Assembly (NCBI GenBank): GCA_020061465.1
Contig: JAGUYG010000064.1
Coordinates: 25,301-89,300, forward strand
Length of the DNA stretch: 64,000 nucleotides
Source: Ignavibacteriales bacterium
GTDB lineage: Bacteria > Bacteroidota > Ignavibacteria > Ignavibacteriales > Ignavibacteriaceae
Direction of reading: 5' to 3'
Shown piece after piece: positions 44,090 to 55,559 of this stretch. A model generated the notes under the pieces. It was not told where the DNA came from. It ran no database searches and saw nothing but the letters and a program-made list of their open reading frames with translations. Positions within the stretch are counted from its first letter, which is position 1; each line of letters opens with the position of its first letter. Both the position numbers and the translations under genes were made by a program.

Positions 44090-45412
44090 TTATTCCCTGA
44101 CTTCTTTTACTACTACTTTAATTCCTTCAACCCGAATTACTTTAACTTTCTTACCGCGCTCGATATATTCCCAATCGGCAATAACATCTACTCTTTTTCC
44201 ATTAATTTCTGCAGAACCTGCAGGACGCAAATTAGTTAATGCAATACCTTCGGCTCCCAATAGTTCAGTTTCACTGGGATATGAAACAAATCCCCTCTCT
44301 GCAGTTTCCTCTTCCGATAAGACAAATCTGCTAAACCATCTACTTTTCGGCAGATACTTTGCGAGGATTAGAATTCCTCCAAGGGAAAACAATAAAGCAG
44401 CGGATAGCTGAATAATCGCAACAGAAACCATGTCAAAATCAAAATAAGGTTCTGTAGAAATTAAAGACAGGAAAAGCGAAACTATTACCAGAACTATTCC
44501 GGAAATACCGGCAATACCAAAACCCGGAATTACAAAAATCTCTAAGGCAATTAATGAAAGCCCTATTAGGAATAATAAAATTTCTATTATTGAAGCAAGC
44601 TGCAGTATGTAAGATGAACCAAAGAAAAGAGCAAGTGCAATCAAACCGGCTGTTCCGGGTAAACCCCATCCTGGTGTTTTAACTTCTGCAAACAAACCGA
44701 AAAAGCCTATCATAATTAAGAGCGAGGCAACAATCGGATTGTTTAGAAAACGAACAACCTCTTCAGCCCAATTTATATTTACAGAAATAACCTTCGCATC
44801 CTTTAAATCAAACGCGCTTAGAAGTTCATTTAGATCATTTACCAACGTATCGGCAATCCCATATTTGTGTGCTTCATCGGATGTGAGAGTTATTAGCTGA
44901 GTACTATCAACCAAACCTTCCACTACAATTCTTTCATCAACCATACCTTGAGCGATATCCGTTCTTCTACCGTTCCTTTCTGCGGTGGAGCGCATTTCAG
45001 AGCGCATGTAAGACTGGTACTTTTCGCCAACTTTGCCTCCAGTCTGATCGACAACTGTTGCAGCGCCTATCGAACTTCCTGGAACCATAGCAATATTTTT
45101 ACAAGACAACGCTATTAAGGCACCGGCAGAGATTGCACGGTTGTTAATAAATGCTATCGTGGTAATTTTGCTTCCTATAATCGCATCTTTTATTTGTGTC
45201 GCTGCATCTACTCTGCCTCCAAAGGTGTTTATTTTGAATACGATTGCATCGGCATTACTTTTTTCTGCTTCTGAAACAAGCCTTGAAATATAGGGTGATA
45301 ATCCGAGGTCTATATCGCCTTCTATTACGCCAAAATAAATTTTCTTTCCCTGTCCGAATAAACAGATGGAAAAAAGAAAGGATATAGCCAATAGAAGCTT
45401 TATTCTTTTCAC
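44090..45412 (-). CDS. NfeD-type membrane-bound serine protease (ClpP class)
   Basis: A 440-residue inner-membrane protease. It has signal/anchor 1-20, a ClpP-like periplasmic domain (about 24-200) with nucleophile Ser95 (NRAISAGALIAL) and a likely lysine base near 131 (GGKVGEKY), four or five helices (about 218-345), and a C-terminal NfeD OB-fold (about 370-440). Full-length NfeD-1b proteins pair with a SPFH/stomatin protein in membrane quality control. No stomatin gene is next to it here. It lies 72 bp upstream of the LOG gene on the same strand. Confidence 0.9.
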   Translation of the reverse strand: MKRIKLLLAISFLFSICLFGQGKKIYFGVIEGDIDLGLSPYISRLVSEAEKSNADAIVFKINTFGGRVDAATQIKDAIIGSKITTIAFINNRAISAGALIALSCKNIAMVPGSSIGAATVVDQTGGKVGEKYQSYMRSEMRSTAERNGRRTDIAQGMVDERIVVEGLVDSTQLITLTSDEAHKYGIADTLVNDLNELLSAFDLKDAKVISVNINWAEEVVRFLNNPIVASLLIMIGFFGLFAEVKTPGWGLPGTAGLIALALFFGSSYILQLASIIEILLFLIGLSLIALEIFVIPGFGIAGISGIVLVIVSLFLSLISTEPYFDFDMVSVAIIQLSAALLFSLGGILILAKYLPKSRWFSRFVLSEEETAERGFVSYPSETELLGAEGIALTNLRPAGSAEINGKRVDVIADWEYIERGKKVKVIRVEGIKVVVKEVRE

Positions 45413-45689
45413 AGTTATTTCTCCAAATTTTCTTTTTTATTTGCTGAAGATGTTCCTCTGAATTTTTATAGAGATTTATGAACCTAAGTATTTAAAATTA
45501 GTAAAGTAAAATTGAGTTTCGTATGCAAATAATGGAAAAAAAATTTTAGAAACAAAATAGTTTTTACTCAAGATTTTTTTGAGGGTATCCACTTACAAAA
45601 TGATGAACTGCACCTCCTAGAATATAAAGCGGGATTTAACCAAATCACTTTCTGCTTAACACATCGGTTTGAAAATAAATCGCTTCAAG

Positions 45690-46886
45690 CTACTGTAGTA
45701 TGATATGTCCCAGCTTATCGCGTTTAGTCTTCAGATACTTTTCGTTATTTTCATTCGGAGGGACTTCTATAGGAACTCTTTCAACTATTTCGAGACTGTA
45801 GCCGCTAAGCCCAACTACTTTTTTGGGATTGTTGGTAAGCAGTCTAATTTTTCTTACACCCAGGTCAAGAAGAATTTGCGCTCCAATGCCGTAATCCCTT
45901 AAATCAGGTTTAAATCCTAAAGCCTCGTTAGCTTCAACTGTATCTTTCCCCTCTTCCTGAAGTTTATAGGCAAGAATTTTATTAACTAATCCAATGCCTC
46001 TGCCTTCCTGCCGCATATAAACCAGCACTCCGCTGCCGCTTCGTTCGATCAAATCAAGTGCAGCGTTTAATTGGTCGTGGCAATCGCATCTAAGCGAGTG
46101 AAAAACATCGCCTGTTAAACATTCTGAATGCATTCTAACGAGGACTGGTTTTGCGGGATCTATATCCCCTTTTACTAACGCTATTTGTTTTTTCCCGTCC
46201 AATCGGTTTTTATACAGGTGGAGCCTGAAATCCCCGTGTGCAGTAGGAAAATTTATGTCGGTTATTTTTTCAACTATTTTTTCAGTTTTTAATCTGTAAT
46301 TAATAATGTCTTTTACCGTAACGATTTTAAGCGTAAAAGTTTCGGCAATTTCCAATAGATCCTTAACACGCGCCATTTCGCCATTATCTTTTAAGATTTC
46401 ACACAAAACTCCCGCAGTGTTTAGCTTTGCTAAACGGCATAAGTCTACTGCAGCTTCAGTGTGTCCGGCTCTTCTTAAAACTCCTTCGTTGAATGCACGA
46501 AGCGGAAAAATATGACCGGGACGGGCAAAGTCTTCGGCTCTTGAATTTTTATCAATAAGTTTTTTTATCGTGAGTGAACGATCTGCCGCTGAAATTCCTG
46601 TCGTTGTACCTTCAATAGCATCTACGGTAACCGTGAATTGAGTTCCGTGTAATGCAGAGTTTGAGTCGACCATTAAGGGAAGTCCTAATTCATCCAAACG
46701 TTTACCGCTTAAAGCCGCACAAACCATTCCCCTTCCGTGCTTAATCATGAAGTTGATTATATCAGGGGTGACGTATTCGGCTGCACAAACAAAATCCCCT
46801 TCGTTTTCGCGGTCTTCATCGTCAACTACAATTATAACTTTACCGTTTTTTATTTCCTCTACAGCCTCTTCAACAGAACAAAACAT
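45690..46886 (-). CDS. ribBA: RibBA: DHBP synthase / GTP cyclohydrolase II
   Basis: A bifunctional riboflavin-synthesis enzyme of 398 residues. The N-terminal half (1-200) is 3,4-dihydroxy-2-butanone-4-phosphate synthase (DDEDRENEGDF, RPGHIFPLRA, GHTEAAVDL). The C-terminal half (about 205-398) is GTP cyclohydrolase II with zinc cysteines in HSECLTGDVFHSLRCDCHDQ and catalytic EGRGIGL. No FMN riboswitch is recognisable in the 117 bp upstream. It follows yajC on the same strand. Confidence 0.97.
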   Translation of the reverse strand: MFCSVEEAVEEIKNGKVIIVVDDEDRENEGDFVCAAEYVTPDIINFMIKHGRGMVCAALSGKRLDELGLPLMVDSNSALHGTQFTVTVDAIEGTTTGISAADRSLTIKKLIDKNSRAEDFARPGHIFPLRAFNEGVLRRAGHTEAAVDLCRLAKLNTAGVLCEILKDNGEMARVKDLLEIAETFTLKIVTVKDIINYRLKTEKIVEKITDINFPTAHGDFRLHLYKNRLDGKKQIALVKGDIDPAKPVLVRMHSECLTGDVFHSLRCDCHDQLNAALDLIERSGSGVLVYMRQEGRGIGLVNKILAYKLQEEGKDTVEANEALGFKPDLRDYGIGAQILLDLGVRKIRLLTNNPKKVVGLSGYSLEIVERVPIEVPPNENNEKYLKTKRDKLGHIILQ

Positions 46887-46990
46887 TTTTATACCTGCGT
46901 TTTATTTACACATGTAAGAATCATGCGTGATAAGATTTTTTCATCTAACAAAATCAAAATTGTAACAATACATACTGATGCTTATTTAAT

Positions 46991-47015
46991 AAAAGCATTG
47001 GCGTTACATGCTTTT
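46991..47015 (-). terminator. Candidate terminator hairpin at the yajC stop
   Basis: AAAAGCAT and ATGCTTTT form a perfect 8-bp stem around a 9-base loop that includes the yajC stop. On the minus strand it is followed by ATTAAATAAG, which is only weakly T-rich, so it may be an attenuating or 3'-protecting hairpin rather than a strong terminator. Confidence 0.35.
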
Positions 47016-47333
47016 AGCCGATTCTTTGCTTGAAATTATTGAAGCTATTGCGCTTCTTTCAAATTTTAATTTTACATTTTCACTTACTTGAAGTAAAACT
47101 GTTTTCTCGTCTAATCCGGCAATAATACCGTGCATACCGCCGCTGGTAACTACTTTATCACCCTTTTCAATATTCGAAAGCAGCTTTTCTCTTTCTTTAG
47201 CGCGTTTTTGCTGGGGTCTGATTATCATAAAATAGAAAATTAAAAAGATGGCACCGAACATTATTATAGTACTGATCAAACCACTTCCGCCTCCATCTCC
47301 GGGCGGGGGCGCCATTAAAAAAATCGATTCCAA
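47004..47333 (-). CDS. yajC: Preprotein translocase subunit YajC
   Basis: A 109-residue single-pass inner-membrane protein associated with SecDF. One helix (about 20-38; GLISTIIMFGAIFLIFYF) is followed by the conserved RPQQKRAKEREKLLSNIEKGD and the GGMHGIIAGLDE core. Start TTG 47333, supported by GGAGG; the next Met (residue 7) has no such site. It lies 21 bp after tgt, the common tgt-yajC pair, though secD does not follow. Confidence 0.95.
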   Translation of the reverse strand: MESIFLMAPPPGDGGGSGLISTIIMFGAIFLIFYFMIIRPQQKRAKEREKLLSNIEKGDKVVTSGGMHGIIAGLDEKTVLLQVSENVKLKFERSAIASIISSKESAKSM

Positions 47334-47338
47334 TTATT

Positions 47339-47343
47339 CCTCC
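47339..47343 (-). promoter_or_regulatory. Ribosome binding site deciding the TTG start of yajC
   Basis: GGAGG on the minus strand, five bases before TTG 47333. It rules in favour of the longer product over the Met seven codons in. Confidence 0.75.
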
Positions 47344-47354
47344 GTATTGTTTCT

Positions 47355-48993
<1,639 letters not shown>

Positions 48994-49362
48994 TCACAAT
49001 TTACATGAATCGGCTTTGTTTGGATGAAGCTTGTGGCGTTTTGATGCGATCAGATCATAAATACGATTGCGGATTTTTCGAGGTACTATGTATAAGAAAT
49101 ACCCCATCTTCCACAATCCTTTCATAGCGGTAATAATTTTGAGCACAGCATCGGATTTAATCAGATATTTATCGTCTTCGATAAGAATTATCGAATCCAT
49201 AAAATGTTCATGAAAGCCTATTTGTCTAAGCAGTAATTTTCCCTTTTCTGTATGCAGTGAGATCAAATCGAATTTGTTTTGGTTGTCGTGTCGTAATATC
49301 AAGTTCACCCACGAGTTACAGAAATTACAAAGACCGTCGAAAAGAATTATCCGTTGTTTCAT
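48994..49362 (-). CDS. DCC-family thiol-disulfide oxidoreductase (DUF393)
   Basis: A small cytoplasmic protein of 122 residues with the family signature DGLCNFC (Cys12, Cys15) near the N-terminus and an HTEKGKLLLRQ helix after it. The fold is thioredoxin-like. Physiological partners are unknown. Its ATG shares a base with the stop of the upstream CNNM gene, so translation is coupled. Confidence 0.88.
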   Translation of the reverse strand: MKQRIILFDGLCNFCNSWVNLILRHDNQNKFDLISLHTEKGKLLLRQIGFHEHFMDSIILIEDDKYLIKSDAVLKIITAMKGLWKMGYFLYIVPRKIRNRIYDLIASKRHKLHPNKADSCKL

Positions 49363-50615
49363 TATTTATCTATTACCTTAGAAAGGTTATCACCTTCGGT
49401 TTTCAAAATTAATTTCACTATCTCAATTTTTGTAAGTGAAGATCTGATAATTAGGATGTTAAATTCATCGATCGACAGATTTTCGCCTTGAGCCGGTATT
49501 CTGCCGATTTTTGAAGTTATATAGCCGGCAATGGTTTCATAGTCACCCAAGGGAATATCTAAGTTATATTTTTCGTTTATGTGGTCTATCTCAACTTTAC
49601 CGCTGATAATAAAAGTATCGGGTGCAATTTTCCTGCAAATATTTTCTTCCACATCGTATTCATCTTTTATATCACCGAATAATTCTTCGATAATGTCTTC
49701 CATCGTAACAATGCCTGCGGTGCCGCCAAATTCATCTATTACGACTGCAATGGAAACCTGCTTGCTTAAAAATTCGTTCAGCATGTCAAAGCTTCTTTTA
49801 GTATCGGGTACAAAAATAACTTCACGGATAATGCTCTTTATACTTTCGGGAAACTTGAAAAAGTCATACGCATAAATAACGCCTTTAATGTTATCTAGAT
49901 TTTCTTCATAAACCGGCAGTTTTGAATATCCCGATTCGATAAATGCTTCAAGAGCGGTATCCATAGGGTTATTTATTTCAACTCCTACAATTTCTGTACG
50001 CGGTCTCATTGCCTCATAAACTTTTTGATCGCCTAATGCAAACACTTTGCTTATGATATCGCTTTCTTTTTTATTAACCATGCCGGCTTCATGGCTTTCC
50101 TTCACAAGAAGCTCAATATCTTCTTTGTCGAAAAGATAACCGATATTTTCTTCGGTTACGTTGGCTGATTGTGTCAACATTGACGAAAGTGAAGCGATAA
50201 CTTTTACGAATGGAAATAACAAGAACATTAAAGCTCTAACCGGAATGAACGAATACAGCACCATACGGTCGGCAAATTCGCGTGCATAATATTTTGGCAG
50301 CAGTTCACCGAATATTAATAAAACGAAGGTTGAGATAAGAAGTATAGAAAATTCGTTCAATCCGAAATAGGATGATAACAATACCGTTGCAAAAGAAGCA
50401 AAACCGATATTAACAATGTTGTTTCCTATAAGAATTGTAGAAAAGAAATCCTGCGGTCTGCTTGTAAAGTAGTACACATTTTTAGCCGCAAAAATATTTT
50501 TTCGCGCTTTAATTTCAATTTTAAGCTTGTTGGATACTACGAAAGCAAGCTCTGTGCTCGAAAAAAATCCGCTTGCCAATAACAAGATTATAATAAGAAT
50601 TAATTCAACGGCCAT
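49362..50615 (-). CDS. CNNM/CorC-type transporter (hemolysin family)
   Basis: A 417-residue membrane protein with a DUF21 domain of about four helices (1-180; GFFSSTELAFVVSNKLK), a CBS pair (about 200-320; MRPRTEIVGVEI, AVVIDEFGGTAGIVTMEDIIEEL) and a C-terminal CorC_HlyC domain (about 335-410). CNNM/CorC proteins handle Mg2+ (or Co2+) export. Despite the family name there is no reason to expect haemolysis. It lies 21 bp after the prenyltransferase. Confidence 0.9.
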   Translation of the reverse strand: MAVELILIIILLLASGFFSSTELAFVVSNKLKIEIKARKNIFAAKNVYYFTSRPQDFFSTILIGNNIVNIGFASFATVLLSSYFGLNEFSILLISTFVLLIFGELLPKYYAREFADRMVLYSFIPVRALMFLLFPFVKVIASLSSMLTQSANVTEENIGYLFDKEDIELLVKESHEAGMVNKKESDIISKVFALGDQKVYEAMRPRTEIVGVEINNPMDTALEAFIESGYSKLPVYEENLDNIKGVIYAYDFFKFPESIKSIIREVIFVPDTKRSFDMLNEFLSKQVSIAVVIDEFGGTAGIVTMEDIIEELFGDIKDEYDVEENICRKIAPDTFIISGKVEIDHINEKYNLDIPLGDYETIAGYITSKIGRIPAQGENLSIDEFNILIIRSSLTKIEIVKLILKTEGDNLSKVIDK

Positions 50616-50636
50616 AGTTCAATTATGCTTTATGGT

Positions 50637-51518
50637 TCAAATGATTTTATACAATATCAAAGTTGTAGTTAACAGATACAACATAGTATTTATTAGCATC
50701 GGTAAATCAGTAATCATAATTTCGGTAGCGTTTTCTCCTTTTTCGCTTATATACACAAGATACATATATCTGAATATTCCGAATACAACAAAAGGAGTAG
50801 TATAAATTAAATTTTCTGTACCGAATACTGCAATCGTTCTTGAAGAAACCGAATAAAGTGCATAACTAATAATTACTCCGGCAGCGGCAACGGTTGCCAT
50901 TTGATCGGTAAAATTGAAAGAATAGAAAGCCAAAACTTTTCTTGTAACGGTATTCGGTTCATCTTTAACTACAACTAATTCCGAGCGCCTTTTCATCACA
51001 GCCAGGTATAATGAAAGAAACATTGTAGTAAGAATAAGCCAGCTTGATATTTCAACGTTTATTATGAACGCACCTGCCACCACGCGTATCATGAAGCCTG
51101 CTGCAATTGAAAAAATATCAAGAAGAACTACATGCTTGAACCAAAATGAGTAGAAAACATTTAATAGAAGATAAACCGCCGCCGAAAGCGAAAACAAAAA
51201 TTCGAAATACTGAAGAGAAAATAAAACTATAAGGAAGAGTACAAAAGCGGCAATGGCTGCCGATTTTTGAGTTATCTCCCCTGAAGCTACCGGACGATTC
51301 TTTTTAACAGGATGGTATTTATCGGCTTCGGAATCGATTATATCGTTAATAATATATACAACGCTTGAGGTTAAGCAGAAGATAACGAAACCTCCAAGAA
51401 CAATAAAGAGGTATTCTAAATCAAATAAATGCCTCGAAAATAAAAGCGGAACAAATACGAATAAATTCTTTATCCACTGTGGAATTCTAAATAAGCTTAT
51501 GTAATTTTTTATTATCAA
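50637..51518 (-). CDS. UbiA-family decaprenyl-phosphate phosphoribosyltransferase-like
   Basis: A polytopic membrane enzyme of 293 residues with about eight or nine helices. The Asp-rich site NDIID...D (Asn58, Asp59, Asp62, Asp66) is followed by [14 protein letters not shown], the pattern of DPPR synthase (Rv3806c-like), which puts phosphoribose on polyprenyl phosphate. A different UbiA prenyltransferase is possible. DprE1/DprE2, which would carry the product to decaprenyl-phospho-arabinose, are not nearby. It overlaps icmA by 4 bp. Confidence 0.75.
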   Translation of the reverse strand: MIIKNYISLFRIPQWIKNLFVFVPLLFSRHLFDLEYLFIVLGGFVIFCLTSSVVYIINDIIDSEADKYHPVKKNRPVASGEITQKSAAIAAFVLFLIVLFSLQYFEFLFSLSAAVYLLLNVFYSFWFKHVVLLDIFSIAAGFMIRVVAGAFIINVEISSWLILTTMFLSLYLAVMKRRSELVVVKDEPNTVTRKVLAFYSFNFTDQMATVAAAGVIISYALYSVSSRTIAVFGTENLIYTTPFVVFGIFRYMYLVYISEKGENATEIMITDLPMLINTMLYLLTTTLILYKII

Positions 51519-53170
51519 AATACTGCGGTTTCTTGATATATACCGAAAACTTGTTTTAACTCATTAACCATTTCACCCAACGTAACGTAATTGTGCGATG
51601 CTTTAATTAAAGCCGGCATTAAATTATTATCGTTCATTGCGGCGGCTTTTATCTCCCTCAGACTTTCTTCCACCGCCTGCTGACTTCTATGCTGCTTTAA
51701 TTCTGCCAAATTTTTCCGCTGCTTTTTCTCTACTTCGGGTGAAATAGTTAGAATAGGAATTTCGATTTTCTCTTCCGATTCTATGAATTCATTTACACCG
51801 ATAATGAATTTATCTTTTCGTTCAACCTCGCGCTGATAGCGGTAGGCTGCATTAGCAATTTCTTTTTGAAAATAGCCAGCCTCAATAGCGGGAATTACTC
51901 CGCCTAATGCGTCTATCTGTTCAAAAATTTGATTTGCCTGATCTTCCATTTTAGCCGTTAATGCTTCAACAAAATAACTGCCACCTAACGGATCAACCGT
52001 ATTAATTACACCGGTTTCGTAGGCAATTAATTGCTGTGTTCTTAAGGCAATCTTAACCGCCTTTTCGCCCGGCAGGGCTAATGTTTCGTCCATTGAATTT
52101 GTATGAAGCGATTGTGTCCCGCCGAGAACTCCAGCCAATGCCTGAAAAGCGGTACGGATGATATTATTTTCAGGCTGCTGTGCAGTCAATGTGCAGCCTG
52201 CTGTTTGAGTGTGAAACCTAAGCCACCAGGAGCGCGGATTTTTTGCGCCGTATTTTTCCCTCATACGTTTAGCGTAAATTTTTCTGGCAGCTCTGAACTT
52301 GGCAATCTCTTCAAAAAAATCTAAATGCGAATTAAAGAAGAAGGAAATACGCGGCGCAAATTTATCAACATCAAGTCCTCGTTCAATACACGCTTCGATG
52401 TAAGCAAAGCCGTCTGCTAAAGTATAGGCAAGTTCCTGAATAGCGGTTGAACCTGCTTCTCTTATATGGTAGCCGCTTACCGAAACCGGATTCCACTGTT
52501 TTACTTCAGTAGAACAAAATTCTATCATGTCCACTATTATTCGCATCGAAGGCTTTGGGGGAAAAATATATTCTTTTTGCGCGATATACTCTTTAAGAAT
52601 ATCGTTTTGAAGTGTGCCCCGAAGCTGCTGAAAATTTACATTCTGCTTTTGTGCAACAGCTAAATAAAAAGCAAATATCATTGAAGCAGGAGAATTGATA
52701 GTCATGGAAGTTGAAACTTTATGGAGCGGAATTTTATCTAACAGAACTTCCATGTCCTTTAGCGAGGAGATTGATACACCGCATATACCAACTTCCCCTT
52801 CGCTAAGTTCGGCATCGGCATCCCACCCCATCAAAGTTGGAAGATCAAACGCAACGGAAAGCCCGGTTTGACCATGTTTAAGCAGATAGTGAAATCGTTG
52901 ATTAGTATCTTCCGGTGTACCGAAACCGGCAAACTGCCGCATAGTCCAAATTTTGCCTCTGTATCCGTTTGAGTGAATCCCTCTTGTGTATGGATACTGC
53001 CCCGGGAAGCCGATTTCAATCAGATAATCGATATGCTCGATGTAATCAGGAGTATAAAGCGGTTTAACTTCTTCTCCGCTCACAGTTGTAAATTTCATTC
53101 CTGTTGTAGGTTGTGAACTTACATCTGATTCATATTTTTTTTTGGCGTTGAAAAACTCTTTATTGTTCAT
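51515..53170 (-). CDS. icmA: Isobutyryl-CoA mutase-type large subunit
   Basis: A coenzyme-B12 acyl-CoA mutase large subunit, 551 residues, with no B12-binding C-terminal domain; the small subunit must be encoded elsewhere. The barrel shows [32 protein letters not shown] and [11 protein letters not shown]. The two substrate-gating positions are Phe80 (RQF) and Gln198 (IAQKEY), the residues found in isobutyryl-CoA mutase, where methylmalonyl-CoA mutase has Tyr89 and Arg207. So it probably interconverts isobutyryl-CoA and n-butyryl-CoA or a related acyl-CoA, not methylmalonyl-CoA. It lies 54 bp after mutL and overlaps the ubiA-like gene. Confidence 0.85.
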   Translation of the reverse strand: MNNKEFFNAKKKYESDVSSQPTTGMKFTTVSGEEVKPLYTPDYIEHIDYLIEIGFPGQYPYTRGIHSNGYRGKIWTMRQFAGFGTPEDTNQRFHYLLKHGQTGLSVAFDLPTLMGWDADAELSEGEVGICGVSISSLKDMEVLLDKIPLHKVSTSMTINSPASMIFAFYLAVAQKQNVNFQQLRGTLQNDILKEYIAQKEYIFPPKPSMRIIVDMIEFCSTEVKQWNPVSVSGYHIREAGSTAIQELAYTLADGFAYIEACIERGLDVDKFAPRISFFFNSHLDFFEEIAKFRAARKIYAKRMREKYGAKNPRSWWLRFHTQTAGCTLTAQQPENNIIRTAFQALAGVLGGTQSLHTNSMDETLALPGEKAVKIALRTQQLIAYETGVINTVDPLGGSYFVEALTAKMEDQANQIFEQIDALGGVIPAIEAGYFQKEIANAAYRYQREVERKDKFIIGVNEFIESEEKIEIPILTISPEVEKKQRKNLAELKQHRSQQAVEESLREIKAAAMNDNNLMPALIKASHNYVTLGEMVNELKQVFGIYQETAVF

Positions 53171-53224
53171 AAGGATCCCTTAAAATATCCATAAAATATT
53201 TTCGGTTCTAACTACTAAGTTAAC

Positions 53225-55078
53225 TTACGAGGTTCTTCCGAATCTGCGGTCGAATTCATCAAGAGAAATTTTCACTACAATGGGTCTGCCGTGCGGACAC
53301 ACGTAAGGCATGGATGTAGCAAATAATTGATCGATCAATAACCGCATTTCACGTTCCGAAAGTTTGTCACCTGCTTTTATAGCAGCTTTACACGAATATG
53401 ATTTGGCAACATTATCTTTAATGTCCAAATCCTTTTCTCTTTCATTATTTTTAAATTCGTCTATCAAATCGATCAACACTTTTTCCTCGGAACCGCCTTT
53501 AATATCATCAGGCACTCCGTCAATTACTACGGTATTCTGTCCGAAGAATTTAATATCGAAGCCAAGCTTTGTTAAGTGAGATTGAATTTCTTTTAAGATA
53601 CCGATTTGACCAGGATCGAGATTAATTGTTTTAGGAAAAATCAACTGCTGCGAAAAAGGAAAATCGGCATCAAAACGAGTGAGCGCTTTTTCATATAAAA
53701 TTCTTTCGTGTGCTACGTGCTGGTCAATAATCATTAAACCGGATTTTATTTGCGAAAGAATGTATTTATTATGCAATTGGATGATGAAAGTCGATTCTAA
53801 AGTTGCCGCTTCGGTTTGTTTTACGGCAGGCTGGTGAAGTATTTCCCTGTTCTCTTTTTCATCAAAGGGATGGGCAACTTCTCTTTCCGTCGATTTCGTT
53901 TCTTCTGTAAGCGATCCGAAGATCAACTCTATTTCGCGGTCGGAAAAATCAGTTTTTGCGTAGGACTTTCTTTCTGTAAAAGATGGTCTATCACTAAAAT
54001 CATTTCGTTCTGTTTTAATGAAAGAATCTAAAGCCAATTTTTCTCGATCTGAGTTTTCATCTGTAAAAACCATCGACGGAACCAGGTCTTGCATTCCAAG
54101 ACTTCGTTTCACAACCGCGAGTACAAAATTGTATATGTCTTTTTCGTTTTCAAATCTCACTTCTAATTTGGAAGGATGAACATTCACATCTATTCGTTTA
54201 GGATCAATATCAAGGAAGAGAACGAAAAATGGATAGTCGCCTTTTTCGAGAATATTTTCATAGGCTGTAAAGACGGCATGATTTATCTGCTTATTGTTGA
54301 CATATCTTGAGTTCAAAAATAAATACTGCTCACCTTTGCTCTTCTTCAAATAAGTAGGTTTTCCAACGTAACCTTGCAAAGTTAAAAAATCCGTCTTCTC
54401 TTCAATAGGGATGAGTGCATCGAGCATGTTATCAGCAAAAACTTGCGAAATTCTTTCTTCCAACAATCCGGCAGTGTAATTAAAGATAAGTTCATCTTCG
54501 TTAAAGAATTTGAAACTTAAATCCGGATGACCCAATGATATTTTGTTGAATGTATCGATTATGTGTTTTAGTTCAGTGGCATCAGTTTTAAGGAAGTTTC
54601 TTCTTGCCGGAACGTTATAAAATAAATTCTTTACTGCTACTGAAGTACCTTTAGGAAAAGAACCTTTCTCTTTCACAACCACACCGTTTTCTTCAACCCG
54701 AAGGAATGTTCCAAGTTCATCATCTTTGGTTTCAGTTTTTAATTCTAATTGGCTTACGGCGGCAATCGAGCTTAATGCTTCACCTCTAAAGCCCAGAGTT
54801 GATATGGATTCTAAGTCCTCCAAAGAACTTATCTTACTTGTGGCATGTTTCTGCACACAAAGCAGCACATCTTCCTCGGTCATCCCGCTTCCGTCATCAA
54901 CGACTTGGATAAGAGCTTTACCTGCTCTCTTTACTATTAGCTCTATGCTGGCAGCTCCGGCATCGATCGCATTTTCAAGCAGTTCTTTTACCACAGATTC
55001 TGGACGCTGAACAACTTCTCCGGCAGCAATTTTAGAGGATAAATTTTCAGGTAATATTTTAATTCTGTTTCGATTCAT
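53225..55078 (-). CDS. mutL: DNA mismatch repair protein MutL
   Basis: MutL couples mismatch recognition by MutS to strand nicking. The N-terminal GHKL ATPase has VVKELLENAIDAGA, DDGSGM and GFRGEALSSI. The C-terminal endonuclease motif reads DQHVAHERILYE, with Val where Ala is common, and VCPHGRP closes the metal site, so it should be a nicking-type MutL. I start at ATG 55078 (MNRNRIKILPENL, 617 residues). The open frame runs 36 codons further, but those are folA sequence. True overlap with folA is 20 bp. Confidence 0.95.
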   Translation of the reverse strand: MNRNRIKILPENLSSKIAAGEVVQRPESVVKELLENAIDAGAASIELIVKRAGKALIQVVDDGSGMTEEDVLLCVQKHATSKISSLEDLESISTLGFRGEALSSIAAVSQLELKTETKDDELGTFLRVEENGVVVKEKGSFPKGTSVAVKNLFYNVPARRNFLKTDATELKHIIDTFNKISLGHPDLSFKFFNEDELIFNYTAGLLEERISQVFADNMLDALIPIEEKTDFLTLQGYVGKPTYLKKSKGEQYLFLNSRYVNNKQINHAVFTAYENILEKGDYPFFVLFLDIDPKRIDVNVHPSKLEVRFENEKDIYNFVLAVVKRSLGMQDLVPSMVFTDENSDREKLALDSFIKTERNDFSDRPSFTERKSYAKTDFSDREIELIFGSLTEETKSTEREVAHPFDEKENREILHQPAVKQTEAATLESTFIIQLHNKYILSQIKSGLMIIDQHVAHERILYEKALTRFDADFPFSQQLIFPKTINLDPGQIGILKEIQSHLTKLGFDIKFFGQNTVVIDGVPDDIKGGSEEKVLIDLIDEFKNNEREKDLDIKDNVAKSYSCKAAIKAGDKLSEREMRLLIDQLFATSMPYVCPHGRPIVVKISLDEFDRRFGRTS

Positions 55079-55559
55079 GCTCTCTTCTAACGTAACGGAA
55101 AATAGTGAATTCACTTCGTTCTTCTTTGGATAAAAGCTTCCATTTTTTCTCAGAAATCTGCGGAAAAAAAACATCTCCTTCGGCACTGAATTTCATAATA
55201 GAAATAATCATCTCATCGGCAATTTTAATGGCAAGTTCAAATATTACTCCACCGCCGATTATAAATACTTTCTCAAAGTTTTGACTTTGACAAAAATCCA
55301 GAGCAGATTGAAAATCAGTAAATACTTTTACATCATCATTTGCGATAATGTAATCATTCTTTGTGGAAAGCACAATGTTCAATCTTCCGGCTAACGGTTT
55401 GCCTAATGAATCAAAAGTCTTTCTCCCCATAATAATCGGAAAGCCAAGCGTTGTATTGCGGAAATGCTGAAATTCTTCTTTCGACTTCCACGGCATTTCA
55501 CCGTTCGATCTGCCTATAACACCATTTTCAGCAACAGCCGCAATGATGATTTTTTTCAC
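55059..55559 (-). CDS. folA: Dihydrofolate reductase
   Basis: Reduces dihydrofolate made by thymidylate synthase. Landmarks are IIIAAVAENGVIGRSNGEMPW, IIMGRKTFDSLG, VFIIGGGVIFE and the C-terminal FTIFRYVRR. At 166 residues it is full length. It overlaps thyA by 4 bp (ATGA) and mutL by 20 bp, so thyA, folA and mutL are translated as a coupled set. Confidence 0.96.
   Translation of the reverse strand: MKKIIIAAVAENGVIGRSNGEMPWKSKEEFQHFRNTTLGFPIIMGRKTFDSLGKPLAGRLNIVLSTKNDYIIANDDVKVFTDFQSALDFCQSQNFEKVFIIGGGVIFELAIKIADEMIISIMKFSAEGDVFFPQISEKKWKLLSKEERSEFTIFRYVRREHESKQN

Noticed and set aside
46887..47003. FMN riboswitch before ribBA
   Set aside because: None of the conserved RFN sequence is present in the 117 bp; only a simple hairpin at the yajC stop.
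51515..53170. Methylmalonyl-CoA mutase large subunit
   Set aside because: Positions equivalent to Tyr89 and Arg207 are Phe80 and Gln198, the isobutyryl-CoA mutase pair.
55079..55186. 36-codon N-terminal extension of MutL
   Set aside because: The codons are folA read in another frame; MutL homology begins at MNRNRIKILPENL (ATG 55078).
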